This document shows, in pieces, positions 18,654 through 27,610 of a DNA stretch of 64,000 bases. Origin of the DNA: an uncultured Lachnospiraceae bacterium (lineage in GTDB: Bacteria; Bacillota; Clostridia; Lachnospirales; Lachnospiraceae); contig CAJTQG010000016.1 in the NCBI GenBank assembly GCA_910578605.1, positions 4,143 to 68,142 of the forward strand, written 5' to 3'. Under the pieces are notes generated by a model, which saw nothing but the letters and a program-made list of their open reading frames with translations, ran no database searches and was not told where the DNA came from. How positions within the stretch are numbered: position 1 is the stretch's first letter; each line of letters starts with the position of its first letter. The position numbers and the translations under genes were made by a program.

Positions 18654-19840
18654 TTTTAGCTTCACTAAATCGAAGTAACGTGGGGGATAATAAATTGTGG
18701 GAGCTGGTGGAGCAGACAAATCAACTGACACAGGGAGGATACGATGATTGGGACAGCAATGCTCAGACATTGATGCCCCTGATGCAGCGGATTATAATGT
18801 TTGCTAGGGAAAAAGAAGAGTGGTACATTTATTTTTATGTTATGTCTAAGCTTTTTTGGTTTAGCAGAAGGACGGAGGTAAACAATATTCGCCTGTCTTT
18901 TCAAATTGCAGAAATGTTTCATCAAGATTATCAGAGTCGTCTGGGTGAGAGGTTAAGTGATTTTGGAAGAGAATATATAGTGAATCTTGCAGGGAATATT
19001 CTGGAGTTTTATGGTGGTTTTCCGCAAATTGATGATTTGAAATTAGAGCAAATGCTGAAGATTTTTCGGGAATGTGAGGCAATCTATGGAAGTGATTGGA
19101 ACTGCGGGGATTACACGGCAGTTATGTATCTTGCTTTGTTGAATAAAGACATGAAATTGGCAGAGGAGGCAGCAGATAAGCTTAAGAAGGCCCCTTTTAT
19201 AAACTGGTGTTATATGTGTACATATGGCAGACCTATGATTGGCTATTATATTTTGCAAAATGATTTGGAGATGGCAGTGGATTGGATTTATCAGCTTATT
19301 GACAGAGAAATGCCTAAAAAATATCAATGGTTTTTAAAAAAATGTCAGCAGGCAGAGGCTGAGGATTTGGTTGACCTGGCGCTTCAATATAGTCTGTGGT
19401 TAGGGAATATTCCGGCTTTTCACAAGTTTTTTCATGTGTGGAGGGAGATATATCAAAAGCCGGAGAAGGAAGTGGAGGATACTCACGATGTGCTGTTTCA
19501 TGCTGTGGGGGGAGATTGGTCACACCAGGAGGAGCGGGTGCGGCTGGCACAGCAAGATGACAGGGATATGAGGGAGCAGAGGGAGACGCCTCTAGATTGC
19601 TTTTACTGGTTTTTATGTTGGCATTGTTATTTTATTTTGTTAGATAGAAAGGGAGTGAGAAGTGTGAGTATAGAATTAGGGGAGGAGGGGAAACGTGAGT
19701 GGTCTTGCTTGGATGTTGCCCAATATTTTGAAAGGCAGGCAGATATAATAGGAGAGCAGATGGACAAAGCAAGAAAACAGTTTAGATATAAAGAAGTGAA
19801 ACATTGTTATAAGGAATGCTGCCTTAACAGCATTCCTTAG
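18650..19840 (+). CDS. Unknown helical (TPR-like) protein coupled to Hsp90
   Basis: I do not recognise a family. The 396 residues are soluble, without signal peptide or membrane helix, and predicted largely helical: repeated pairs of amphipathic helices rich in Trp, Tyr, Leu and Glu suggest TPR-like or similar repeats. It has several Cys (for example YKECCLNSIP at the end). The start codon overlaps the Hsp90 stop as ATGA, and GGAGGAGCC lies just before it, so the two proteins are made together. By analogy with eukaryotic TPR co-chaperones, it may be a cofactor or client adaptor of this Hsp90; that is inference. A perfect hairpin covers its last codons. Confidence 0.7.
   Translation: MILASLNRSNVGDNKLWELVEQTNQLTQGGYDDWDSNAQTLMPLMQRIIMFAREKEEWYIYFYVMSKLFWFSRRTEVNNIRLSFQIAEMFHQDYQSRLGERLSDFGREYIVNLAGNILEFYGGFPQIDDLKLEQMLKIFRECEAIYGSDWNCGDYTAVMYLALLNKDMKLAEEAADKLKKAPFINWCYMCTYGRPMIGYYILQNDLEMAVDWIYQLIDREMPKKYQWFLKKCQQAEAEDLVDLALQYSLWLGNIPAFHKFFHVWREIYQKPEKEVEDTHDVLFHAVGGDWSHQEERVRLAQQDDRDMREQRETPLDCFYWFLCWHCYFILLDRKGVRSVSIELGEEGKREWSCLDVAQYFERQADIIGEQMDKARKQFRYKEVKHCYKECCLNSIP
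19811..19838. repeat. Perfect inverted repeat over the 3' end of the helical-protein gene
   Basis: An 11-bp stem, AAGGAATGCTG/CAGCATTCCTT, with loop CCTTAA lies inside the last ten codons and reaches the TAG stop. There is no T-tract on the plus strand. It sits between convergent genes and may act in transcript end formation. Confidence 0.6.
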
Positions 19841-19883
19841 AGAGAAAGATAAAGCGGAATCAGTAAATGGTGCAGTGTTTATC

Positions 19884-22322
19884 TTATCGGAGTAATGATT
19901 GTTCAGGAAGGATTGTATCAATGACATTGGTTGGTATTGTAAATTCAACAATCCCCATGTATCCAGGGGCAACCTGGTATTCGTCAAATACGATTACTAG
20001 CTTACCCTGGTCATTGATATAATAGTTCTGTTCTGGTGATATGCTCTTAAAGCATTCGTCTTCATTCCAAATTCCCCCAGGGATAAAATAGTTGCCAGAA
20101 CCATTGTTTACTTCAATGGTCATTTGCTCTAAAATATAACTGCTTATTGGTGTTATGTAATCGGCAGCATCTTGAAATAAGTCTTTCAGTTCTACCACAC
20201 AGCCTTTGCGCTTATCCAATGTGAAACAGCGGCAGAAGTTGCCGGAGCCACCTACGTTCAGCGTGCTGTCAAACCGCATGGACAACAATGCATCATCGTT
20301 GCATAAAATAGTGTAGTCTGTTTCTAGTGCAACATACCCCATGAATTTGCGGATAATATACCAGTTATATTTTTGGCGGAGTGTTTCTATATAATCTGTT
20401 ATTTTTTGATTCATTTCTTCTATACCTTTTTCAAGTACAGGTGTATCTTGTTGTGAAATGATAATTTCCTTTTTCAAGTTATTTGGTGTTGGCAGAGCAA
20501 TGTCTAATGTTTCGGATTCAGTTACAGTGTTTGTTTTGGAAGCCGGTATATGGGTGTTGTTCGCTTTGTTTGTGTCTGTATTGGATACTTCCGATGTAGG
20601 TGTTTCATTGACATTTGGCTCAGTGGAGGATGCCTGAACTTTGTTTGCTTGAGATTTTGCAGGAGGTTCTTCTGCGTTTTGTATTGTTTGTGTAGCGTGT
20701 TCTGTTTTTTTAGGAGCTATATTTTCTGTCTCTTGTGTCTGAGATGTTTGGTAGCTGTAGTGGTCTTTTGAAACATTTTTTTGTTCGGACGTATTAGGAG
20801 TGTCCAGAAAAAGCTTTGGTTCTTTCACTTCAAATTTATTTTCTCCCCAACTGATTCTATGGTATTTAACAGTGATAATTTGTACTATGGAACCAACAAC
20901 AGGGATATCTGCCAAAACATTTGCTGTAGTGGGAGAAAAATTTAAAAAAATACAAATACAAATAATGGAATAAAAAACAGCAAAAGCAGGTTTGTTGGAA
21001 TGTATGGCCTGTGGTAAAGGTGCCTCTGGTACTATATTAAACATTACGATATTTAGTTTGAAATTGTTGTCTTCCCATTTACACTGCATGATTCCATTGT
21101 ATTTTTCCACAGTGTTGACAATACTTTTCATGCCGATTCCATGCTCTGTATCTGCTTTGGAAATGGGCAAACCATTTTTGTCAAAGGCAACGGTTTTGCT
21201 ACAAGTATTTTTAATGCATATATGAAGTGAGTTTTGGAATTTTAATTTTATTGTAATGTGCCGGTTAACTTCGTCTTCTTGCTCACATGCATGGATGGCA
21301 TTTTCAAGTGCATTTGACAGTACAATGCACAAATCTATATCTTCAATCTTTAGTTTTTCAGGAATGGATATGGATAAATCTAATACACATCCTATTTCTT
21401 TTGCCTTAGTGAGATAGGAGGATAAAACCACATTCACCATCTGGTTTTTGGAGTAAGAGATATGCTCTGTAGCTTCAAGGCCCTTCATAAGGGAGTTTAC
21501 ATATTTTTCTGCATAAGTGTTGTCAGAATTGTGAAGGATATTGCCAAGGGCAAGAAGATGATGGCGCATATCATGACGATATTCGCACAACAGCTCATGC
21601 TTTTGGGTAATCTCCATAAATTCCTTGTGTTGTATCTGAATATGGGTTTCATATTTATCATGTTCTTTTTGTATCTGCTGTTTTGTAAATTCTGTCCGAA
21701 GCAGCTTTGCAATTAAATAAAATGCAGCTATTGCGATTAAAAACATCAGCAATACTGTAATCGAGTCGTAGGTGCTGTTATAAAAGTAAGAAAGCATTAC
21801 AAGCAATAATAGCATTAGTGACAATGGTATAGACCAGTTAATGTCAGAGTATCGAACAAATCGAAAAAATGGTCTGCGTATATATTTTATGACGATAATA
21901 CAAATTGCAGACATAATGACAAGCAGTATCAGAAGCCGGATTGCATAGTAATAGTGTAGTGAAGGGCGAAATATGTAAAGTGTTGCTTTCGATGAAAAAC
22001 GTCCGGCAAAGCTGGTGAACAAGCCTATAAGCCAGATAGGGACGCTTCTGAAAAATCCACTGTCAGACAGAAGGTGCAGGACAAAAATTGCAGGAATGAA
22101 AGTAGTGAGTGGCGTAAATCCTAAAGTAAATGCCAAATCATGGCTGCCAAGAAATGCTGCTGTATTTGATGCAGCAGAAAATGTTATACCCGCCAGAAGG
22201 ATAAAAAATGTTTGTTTTGTTGTAAAACGGCTTTTTGTCAATGCCCCACATACAAAAATAAAAGCTAAAAATATGATAATCTCTTCTGCTGTTCTTGTGT
22301 ATAATATGCTCATGTTGCCCAT
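19884..22322 (-). CDS. GHKL sensor histidine kinase fused to an extracellular RsiV/DUF3298-like domain
   Basis: The N-terminus has about six helices (residues 10-205) as in AgrC-type sensors, then a coiled linker and the kinase: YRHDMRHHLLALGN (phosphoacceptor His near 254), N-box SNALENAIHAC and G-box HGIGMKS. Unusually, a further helix follows at 446-462, with ADIPVVGSIVQIITV as in RsiV/PdaC-type proteins. Then come about 110 residues rich in Thr, Ser, Asn and Pro, and a C-terminal domain (about 650-812) with FDSTLNVGGSGN and a DUF3298-like end. That region should lie outside the cell. AAGGAGCAAGAT precedes the ATG. No response regulator or sigma factor gene is adjacent, and the promoter at 22382-22410 is its own. 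Confidence 0.8.
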   Translation of the reverse strand: MGNMSILYTRTAEEIIIFLAFIFVCGALTKSRFTTKQTFFILLAGITFSAASNTAAFLGSHDLAFTLGFTPLTTFIPAIFVLHLLSDSGFFRSVPIWLIGLFTSFAGRFSSKATLYIFRPSLHYYYAIRLLILLVIMSAICIIVIKYIRRPFFRFVRYSDINWSIPLSLMLLLLVMLSYFYNSTYDSITVLLMFLIAIAAFYLIAKLLRTEFTKQQIQKEHDKYETHIQIQHKEFMEITQKHELLCEYRHDMRHHLLALGNILHNSDNTYAEKYVNSLMKGLEATEHISYSKNQMVNVVLSSYLTKAKEIGCVLDLSISIPEKLKIEDIDLCIVLSNALENAIHACEQEDEVNRHITIKLKFQNSLHICIKNTCSKTVAFDKNGLPISKADTEHGIGMKSIVNTVEKYNGIMQCKWEDNNFKLNIVMFNIVPEAPLPQAIHSNKPAFAVFYSIICICIFLNFSPTTANVLADIPVVGSIVQIITVKYHRISWGENKFEVKEPKLFLDTPNTSEQKNVSKDHYSYQTSQTQETENIAPKKTEHATQTIQNAEEPPAKSQANKVQASSTEPNVNETPTSEVSNTDTNKANNTHIPASKTNTVTESETLDIALPTPNNLKKEIIISQQDTPVLEKGIEEMNQKITDYIETLRQKYNWYIIRKFMGYVALETDYTILCNDDALLSMRFDSTLNVGGSGNFCRCFTLDKRKGCVVELKDLFQDAADYITPISSYILEQMTIEVNNGSGNYFIPGGIWNEDECFKSISPEQNYYINDQGKLVIVFDEYQVAPGYMGIVEFTIPTNVIDTILPEQSLLR

Positions 22323-22381
22323 ATATCTTGCTCCTTATCAATTTTGTATTTTATTTATCTTTCCAATGTTGTGATTATTAG

Positions 22382-22410
22382 AGTATAACATATTTTTTTA
22401 CTTATGTTAA
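22382..22410 (-). promoter_or_regulatory. Promoter of the GHKL-RsiV fusion gene
   Basis: On the minus strand TTAACA (22405-22410), 17 bp, then TATACT (22382-22387), about 60 bp upstream of the start codon. It matches 10 of 12 sigma-A consensus bases. Confidence 0.7.
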
Positions 22411-22490
22411 CAAATATAAAATATGATTTTATAAACAATATTTGGGAATAAATATTTTTCTCATTAAAGTAAAGTAAAAGATAAAAAATA

Positions 22491-22502
22491 GAACAAATGT
22501 TC
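22491..22502. promoter_or_regulatory. LexA (DinR) SOS box of uvrB-uvrA
   Basis: GAACAAATGTTC is a palindromic Gram-positive SOS operator (GAAC-N4-GTTC). It lies 9 bp upstream of the predicted -35 box of uvrB, so LexA would repress the excision-repair genes until DNA damage. Confidence 0.85.
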
Positions 22503-22511
22503 ATTTAAGCC

Positions 22512-22540
22512 TGTACTTTTTTCATAGATAGTGCTATACT
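22512..22540 (+). promoter_or_regulatory. uvrB promoter
   Basis: TGTACT (22512-22517), 17 bp, then TATACT (22535-22540), preceded by TG one base upstream, which makes an extended -10. The leader to the ATG at 22626 is about 80 bases. Confidence 0.65.
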
Positions 22541-22625
22541 ATAGGGACAAAATTTACTTTGGAATGTGCAGGTGCCTCCTTTATGAGGAAGGGATTTTGG
22601 AATAGAACAGGAGAAAGGATTTAGC

Positions 22626-24611
22626 ATGGATCATTTTGAATTAGTATCGCAATATAAGCCTACAGGTGATCAGCCCCAGGCAATTGAAAAATTAGTAAAA
22701 GGTTTTGAGGAGGGCAACCAGTTCCAGACACTTCTTGGCGTCACCGGCTCTGGTAAAACCTTTACTATGGCAAATATTATTCAGGCGTTGAACAAGCCTA
22801 CATTGATTATTGCCCACAATAAGACATTGGCGGCACAGTTGTATGGTGAGTTTAAAGAATTTTTCCCCAATAACGCTGTGGAATACTTTGTGTCCTACTA
22901 TGATTACTATCAACCAGAGGCATATGTGCCATCTACTGACACATACATTGAAAAGGATTCTGCAGTGAATGAGGAGATTGATAAGCTTCGCTTGTCCGCC
23001 ACGGCGGCATTGACGGAGCGCAGGGATGTGGTAATTGTATCCAGTGTTTCCTGCATTTATGGATTGGGAAGTCCGGTGGATTACCAGAATATGGTAGTGT
23101 CTCTGCGTCCTGGGATGGTAAAGGATAGGGATGAGGTGCTGCGGGAACTGGTGGATATACAGTACACAAGAAATGATATGGATTTCAAACGCGGCACTTT
23201 TCGAGTGCGGGGGGATGTGGTGGAAGTTATTGAGGCCAGTGCAAGCGACACTGCCATTCGCATAGAATTTTTTGGAGATGAGATTGACAGAATATGCGAG
23301 ATAGACGTGTTGACAGGGGAGATTAAGGGAATACTGGAACATACAGCCATTTTTCCAGCCTCACACTATGTTGTACCCATGGAGAAAATCAACGAAGCGG
23401 CAGTGGAGATAGAAAAGGAGCTGGAGGAGACTGTGGCAGGCTTTAAGAGTCAGGACAAGCTGTTAGAGGCCCAGAGGATTTCTGAGAGAACAAATTTTGA
23501 TATAGAGATGATGAAGGAGACAGGCTTTTGCTCTGGTATTGAAAACTACTCCAGGCATTTGTCAGGCTTACAGGCGGGACAGCCCCCCTATACTTTGATT
23601 GATTATTTTGGGGACGATTTTTTAATTATTGTAGATGAATCCCATATTACGATTCCGCAGGTGAGGGGAATGTACAACGGAGATCAGGCTAGAAAGACCA
23701 CCTTAGTGGATTATGGTTTTCGTCTTCCCTCGGCAAAGGATAACCGACCTTTAAATTTTTCTGAGTTTGAGAGTAAAATAGACCAGATGCTCTTTGTATC
23801 TGCCACCCCTAATGTCTATGAGAAGGAGCATGAGCTGTTTCGAGCAGAACAGATTATTCGTCCCACCGGTTTGCTAGATCCCAGTGTGGAGGTAAGAAAG
23901 GTGGAGGGGCAGATTGATGATTTAGTCAGTGAAATTAAGAAGGAGACAGAGAACAAGCATAAAATATTAGTTACCACTTTGACAAAGAAGATGGCGGAGG
24001 ATTTGACAAACTACATGAAGGAAGTGGGAATACGGGTAAAATATCTTCACTCTGATATAGATACATTGGAGAGAAGTGAGATTATACGTGATATGCGTCT
24101 GGATGTGTTTGATGTGCTGGTAGGAATTAACTTGCTTAGGGAGGGGTTGGATATTCCTGAGATTACCTTGGTTGCTATACTGGATGCGGATAAGGAGGGC
24201 TTCCTTCGTTCGGAGACGTCCTTGATTCAGACGATTGGCCGAGCGGCAAGGAATTCAGAGGGAAGAGTGATTATGTATGCGGACACTATCACAGATTCTA
24301 TGCGGGCTGCTTTGGATGAGACAGAGAGAAGACGAAAAATTCAGCAGAAATACAATGAGGAGCACAATATTACGCCCACAACGATTCAGAAAGCCGTTCG
24401 GGATTTGATTCGCATTACAAAGACAGCGGAACAGACAATTGACCAGTTAGAAAAAGATCCGGAATCTATGAGCCCCAAGGAATTGGAAAAACTGATTGCT
24501 AAGTTGACAAAGCAGATGCAGAAGGCGGCGGCGGAGTTGGATTTTGAGACGGCAGCCAGCTTGAGGGACCAGATGTTGGATTTAAAGGGAAGACTGCGGG
24601 ATATGGATTAG
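22626..24611 (+). CDS. uvrB: Excinuclease ABC subunit B
   Basis: UvrB is the helicase-like damage-verification subunit of nucleotide excision repair. Walker A GVTGSGKTFT lies near residue 40. The beta-hairpin with YYDYYQPEAYVP, the DESH box (IIVDESHITIPQ), helicase motif VI (QTIGRAARN) and the C-terminal UVR motif binding UvrC (ELDFETAASLRDQM) are all present. The length of 661 residues is standard. The ATG follows AACAGGAGAAAGGATTTAGC. It is SOS-controlled by the box at 22491-22502 and precedes uvrA by 119 bp. Confidence 0.98.
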   Translation: MDHFELVSQYKPTGDQPQAIEKLVKGFEEGNQFQTLLGVTGSGKTFTMANIIQALNKPTLIIAHNKTLAAQLYGEFKEFFPNNAVEYFVSYYDYYQPEAYVPSTDTYIEKDSAVNEEIDKLRLSATAALTERRDVVIVSSVSCIYGLGSPVDYQNMVVSLRPGMVKDRDEVLRELVDIQYTRNDMDFKRGTFRVRGDVVEVIEASASDTAIRIEFFGDEIDRICEIDVLTGEIKGILEHTAIFPASHYVVPMEKINEAAVEIEKELEETVAGFKSQDKLLEAQRISERTNFDIEMMKETGFCSGIENYSRHLSGLQAGQPPYTLIDYFGDDFLIIVDESHITIPQVRGMYNGDQARKTTLVDYGFRLPSAKDNRPLNFSEFESKIDQMLFVSATPNVYEKEHELFRAEQIIRPTGLLDPSVEVRKVEGQIDDLVSEIKKETENKHKILVTTLTKKMAEDLTNYMKEVGIRVKYLHSDIDTLERSEIIRDMRLDVFDVLVGINLLREGLDIPEITLVAILDADKEGFLRSETSLIQTIGRAARNSEGRVIMYADTITDSMRAALDETERRRKIQQKYNEEHNITPTTIQKAVRDLIRITKTAEQTIDQLEKDPESMSPKELEKLIAKLTKQMQKAAAELDFETAASLRDQMLDLKGRLRDMD

Positions 24612-24730
24612 CTATAGTGGAAATAAAAAGATATGGGAATTTAATATTGCTTGTACCTGCAATGTGGGGATGGCAGTAAGGCTTGAAATAATAGGAATAG
24701 TATTATTACAGATTTATAGGAGGAGAAGAG

Positions 24731-27574
24731 ATGGCTTCTAAAAAAACAGATAAACAGTTTATTAAGATTAGAGGTGCCGCAGAGCACAATTTAAAAAATA
24801 TAGATGTGGATGTACCAAGAAATGCCTTTGTTGTGCTTACAGGATTGTCCGGCTCAGGGAAATCCTCTCTTGCGTTTGACACGATTTATGCGGAGGGACA
24901 GAGGCGCTATATGGAGTCCTTATCTTCCTATGCAAGACAATTTTTGGGACAGATGGAAAAGCCAAATGTAGAAAGTATTGAGGGGCTATCTCCTGCAATC
25001 TCCATAGATCAGAAGACAACAAACCGCAATCCACGTTCCACAGTGGGAACAGTCACAGAGATTTATGACTATTTTCGACTTTTGTATGCCAGAATAGGGG
25101 TGCCTCACTGTCCAAAGTGTCACAGAATTATAAAAAGACAGACGGTAGACCAGATGGTAGACCAGATTATGGAGATGGAGGAGAGGACAAAAATACAGTT
25201 GTTGGCCCCAGTTGTGCGGGGGCGCAAGGGAAGACATGAGAAGGTGCTAGAGCAGGCAAAAAAAAGCGGTTATGTCCGTGTTCGCATTGACGGCAGTTTA
25301 TATGAATTGTCTGAGGAGATTACCCTTGATAAAAATTTAAAGCATAATATTGAAATTGTTGTGGACAGACTTGTAGTAAAAGAGGGGATAGAAAAGAGGC
25401 TGGCGGATTCCATTGAAAATGTAATGCATTTATCGGATGGACTGATGATCGTTGATGTGGCGGAGGGGGAGCCTATGAATTTCAGCCAGCATTTTGCCTG
25501 TCCGGATTGCGGTATCAGTATAGATGAGCTGCAGCCTAGAAGTTTTTCCTTTAACAATCCATTTGGAGCATGTCCTACCTGTTTTGGTCTTGGTTATAAA
25601 ATGGAATTTAATGTGGATTTGATGATTCCGGATAAATCCATAAGCTTAAATCAGGGGGCAATAGTGTCCATGGGATGGGCATCCTCCAACAAGGAGGGAA
25701 GCTTTACCCATGCTATATTGGAAGCATTGGCGAGAGAATATGATTTTAGCCTGGACACGCCTTTCGAGGAGCTGTCGCAAACGGCACAGGAGGTTATATT
25801 GAATGGAACGAACGGGCATGAGGTAAAAGTGTACTATAAAGGACAACGGGGGGAGGGTGTGTATGATGTGGCATTTGAGGGCTTGATTCAAAACACCCAG
25901 CGTCGTTATCGGGAAACCTCCTCTGATGTGATGAAGCAGGAATATGAGGAGTTTATGAGAATTACTCCATGTAAGGAGTGCAAGGGACAGAGATTGAAAA
26001 AAGAATCCCTGGCGGTAACTGTGGCAGATAAAAATATTTATGAGATAACCGCTATGTCTGTACACAAGCTTCAGACGTTTTTGAATGAGATGGAATTGTC
26101 CGAGAGAGATAATATGATTGGACAGCAGATATTAAAGGAGATTCGTTCTCGAATTGGTTTTTTGGTAGATGTGGGACTTGAGTATCTTACTCTTACTAGG
26201 GGGGCCTCCACCCTTTCTGGTGGGGAGGCACAGCGTATTCGTCTTGCTACCCAGATTGGCTCAGGGTTGGTAGGGGTGGCATATATTTTGGATGAGCCAA
26301 GTATCGGATTGCACCAGAGGGATAATGATAAGCTGCTTGCCACTTTGATGCACCTGCGGGATTTGGGAAACAGTTTGATTGTGGTAGAGCATGACGAGGA
26401 TACAATGCTGGCAGCGGATTATATTGTGGATATTGGGCCAGGTGCAGGAGAGCATGGGGGTGAGGTGATTGCTGCGGGCACAGCCAAAGAAATTATGAAA
26501 AATAAACAATCCATCACGGGAGCTTACCTAAGCGGTAAAATACAAATACCTGTGCCTAAGGAGAGAAGGGAACCTACGGGATGGCTTCACATAAAAGGGG
26601 CGGCTCAAAATAATCTAAAAAATATAGATGTAGATATTCCTCTGGGGATTATGACCTGCGTCACAGGGGTATCAGGCTCAGGGAAAAGCTCCCTAATCAA
26701 TGAAATACTGTACAAAACCTTGGCAAAGAAATTAAACAGGGCTCGGACAATCCCTGGAGTTCACAAAAAGATAGAAGGGGTGGAGCAGTTAGATAAGGTA
26801 ATTGATATTGACCAGTCTCCTATCGGCAGAACGCCCCGTTCTAATCCGGCCACCTATACAGGAGTGTTTGACCTGATTCGTGATTTGTTTACTTCCACTG
26901 CAGATGCCAAGGCCAGAGGCTACAAAAAGGGAAGATTCAGCTTTAATGTAAAGGGAGGAAGATGTGAGGCCTGCTCTGGGGATGGTATTATTAAAATTGA
27001 AATGCATTTTCTGCCGGATGTGTATGTTCCCTGTGAGGTGTGCGGCGGAAAGCGGTATAACAGGGAGACACTGGAGGTGAAATATAAGGGGAAAAATATT
27101 TATGATGTGCTGGATATGACGGTGGAGGAGGCGCTGCATTTTTTTGAGAATGTACCTTCTATTTACCGCAAGATTGTAACCCTTCATGATGTTGGATTGT
27201 CTTATATTAAACTGGGACAGCCTTCCACTACCCTTTCGGGAGGGGAGGCGCAGAGAATTAAGCTTGCAACAGAATTGAGCAGACGGAGTACAGGAAAGAC
27301 GATTTATATTTTGGATGAGCCAACTACAGGGCTGCATTTTGCTGATGTTCATAAGCTGGTGGAGATACTGCGCAGACTCTCCGAGGGAGGCAATACAGTG
27401 GTAGTAATTGAGCATAATTTAGATGTGATTAAGACTGCAGATTATATTATTGATATTGGACCAGAAGGAGGAGACAAGGGGGGAACAGTAATTGCAAAAG
27501 GAACACCGGAGGAGGTAGCAAAGGTAGAATTATCATATACTGGAAAATATATTGCGCCAAAATTAAATTTATAA
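24731..27574 (+). CDS. uvrA: Excinuclease ABC subunit A
   Basis: UvrA is the damage-recognition ATPase of nucleotide excision repair. It has two ABC domains, with Walker A GLSGSGKSSLAFDT and GVSGSGKSSLINE and signatures TLSGGEAQRIRLA and TLSGGEAQRIKLA. Zinc-finger cysteines are seen as CPKC, CPDCG/CPTCFGLG and CEACSGDG/CEVCGGKR. The length of 947 residues is normal. GGAGGAGAAGAG precedes the ATG. It is probably co-transcribed with uvrB; the moxR gene starts only 36 bp later, so SOS transcription may run on. Confidence 0.98.
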   Translation: MASKKTDKQFIKIRGAAEHNLKNIDVDVPRNAFVVLTGLSGSGKSSLAFDTIYAEGQRRYMESLSSYARQFLGQMEKPNVESIEGLSPAISIDQKTTNRNPRSTVGTVTEIYDYFRLLYARIGVPHCPKCHRIIKRQTVDQMVDQIMEMEERTKIQLLAPVVRGRKGRHEKVLEQAKKSGYVRVRIDGSLYELSEEITLDKNLKHNIEIVVDRLVVKEGIEKRLADSIENVMHLSDGLMIVDVAEGEPMNFSQHFACPDCGISIDELQPRSFSFNNPFGACPTCFGLGYKMEFNVDLMIPDKSISLNQGAIVSMGWASSNKEGSFTHAILEALAREYDFSLDTPFEELSQTAQEVILNGTNGHEVKVYYKGQRGEGVYDVAFEGLIQNTQRRYRETSSDVMKQEYEEFMRITPCKECKGQRLKKESLAVTVADKNIYEITAMSVHKLQTFLNEMELSERDNMIGQQILKEIRSRIGFLVDVGLEYLTLTRGASTLSGGEAQRIRLATQIGSGLVGVAYILDEPSIGLHQRDNDKLLATLMHLRDLGNSLIVVEHDEDTMLAADYIVDIGPGAGEHGGEVIAAGTAKEIMKNKQSITGAYLSGKIQIPVPKERREPTGWLHIKGAAQNNLKNIDVDIPLGIMTCVTGVSGSGKSSLINEILYKTLAKKLNRARTIPGVHKKIEGVEQLDKVIDIDQSPIGRTPRSNPATYTGVFDLIRDLFTSTADAKARGYKKGRFSFNVKGGRCEACSGDGIIKIEMHFLPDVYVPCEVCGGKRYNRETLEVKYKGKNIYDVLDMTVEEALHFFENVPSIYRKIVTLHDVGLSYIKLGQPSTTLSGGEAQRIKLATELSRRSTGKTIYILDEPTTGLHFADVHKLVEILRRLSEGGNTVVVIEHNLDVIKTADYIIDIGPEGGDKGGTVIAKGTPEEVAKVELSYTGKYIAPKLNL

Positions 27575-27610
27575 TATGATTGATACAAAAATAAAAAGGG
27601 AGAGACGGTA

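Larger units (their letters stand above)
22323..22625. other. Divergent promoter region between the kinase and uvrB genes
   Basis: It contains the minus-strand kinase promoter (22382-22410), an AT-rich centre, the SOS box (22491-22502) and the uvrB promoter (22512-22540). No small gene is seen. Confidence 0.7.

Noticed and set aside
20550..20771. Plus-strand Cys/Phe-rich frame
   Set aside because: Antisense to the Thr/Ser/Pro linker of the GHKL fusion protein.
22692..23342. Minus-strand 216-codon frame
   Set aside because: Antisense to uvrB with His/Cys-rich shadow composition; uvrB is certain.
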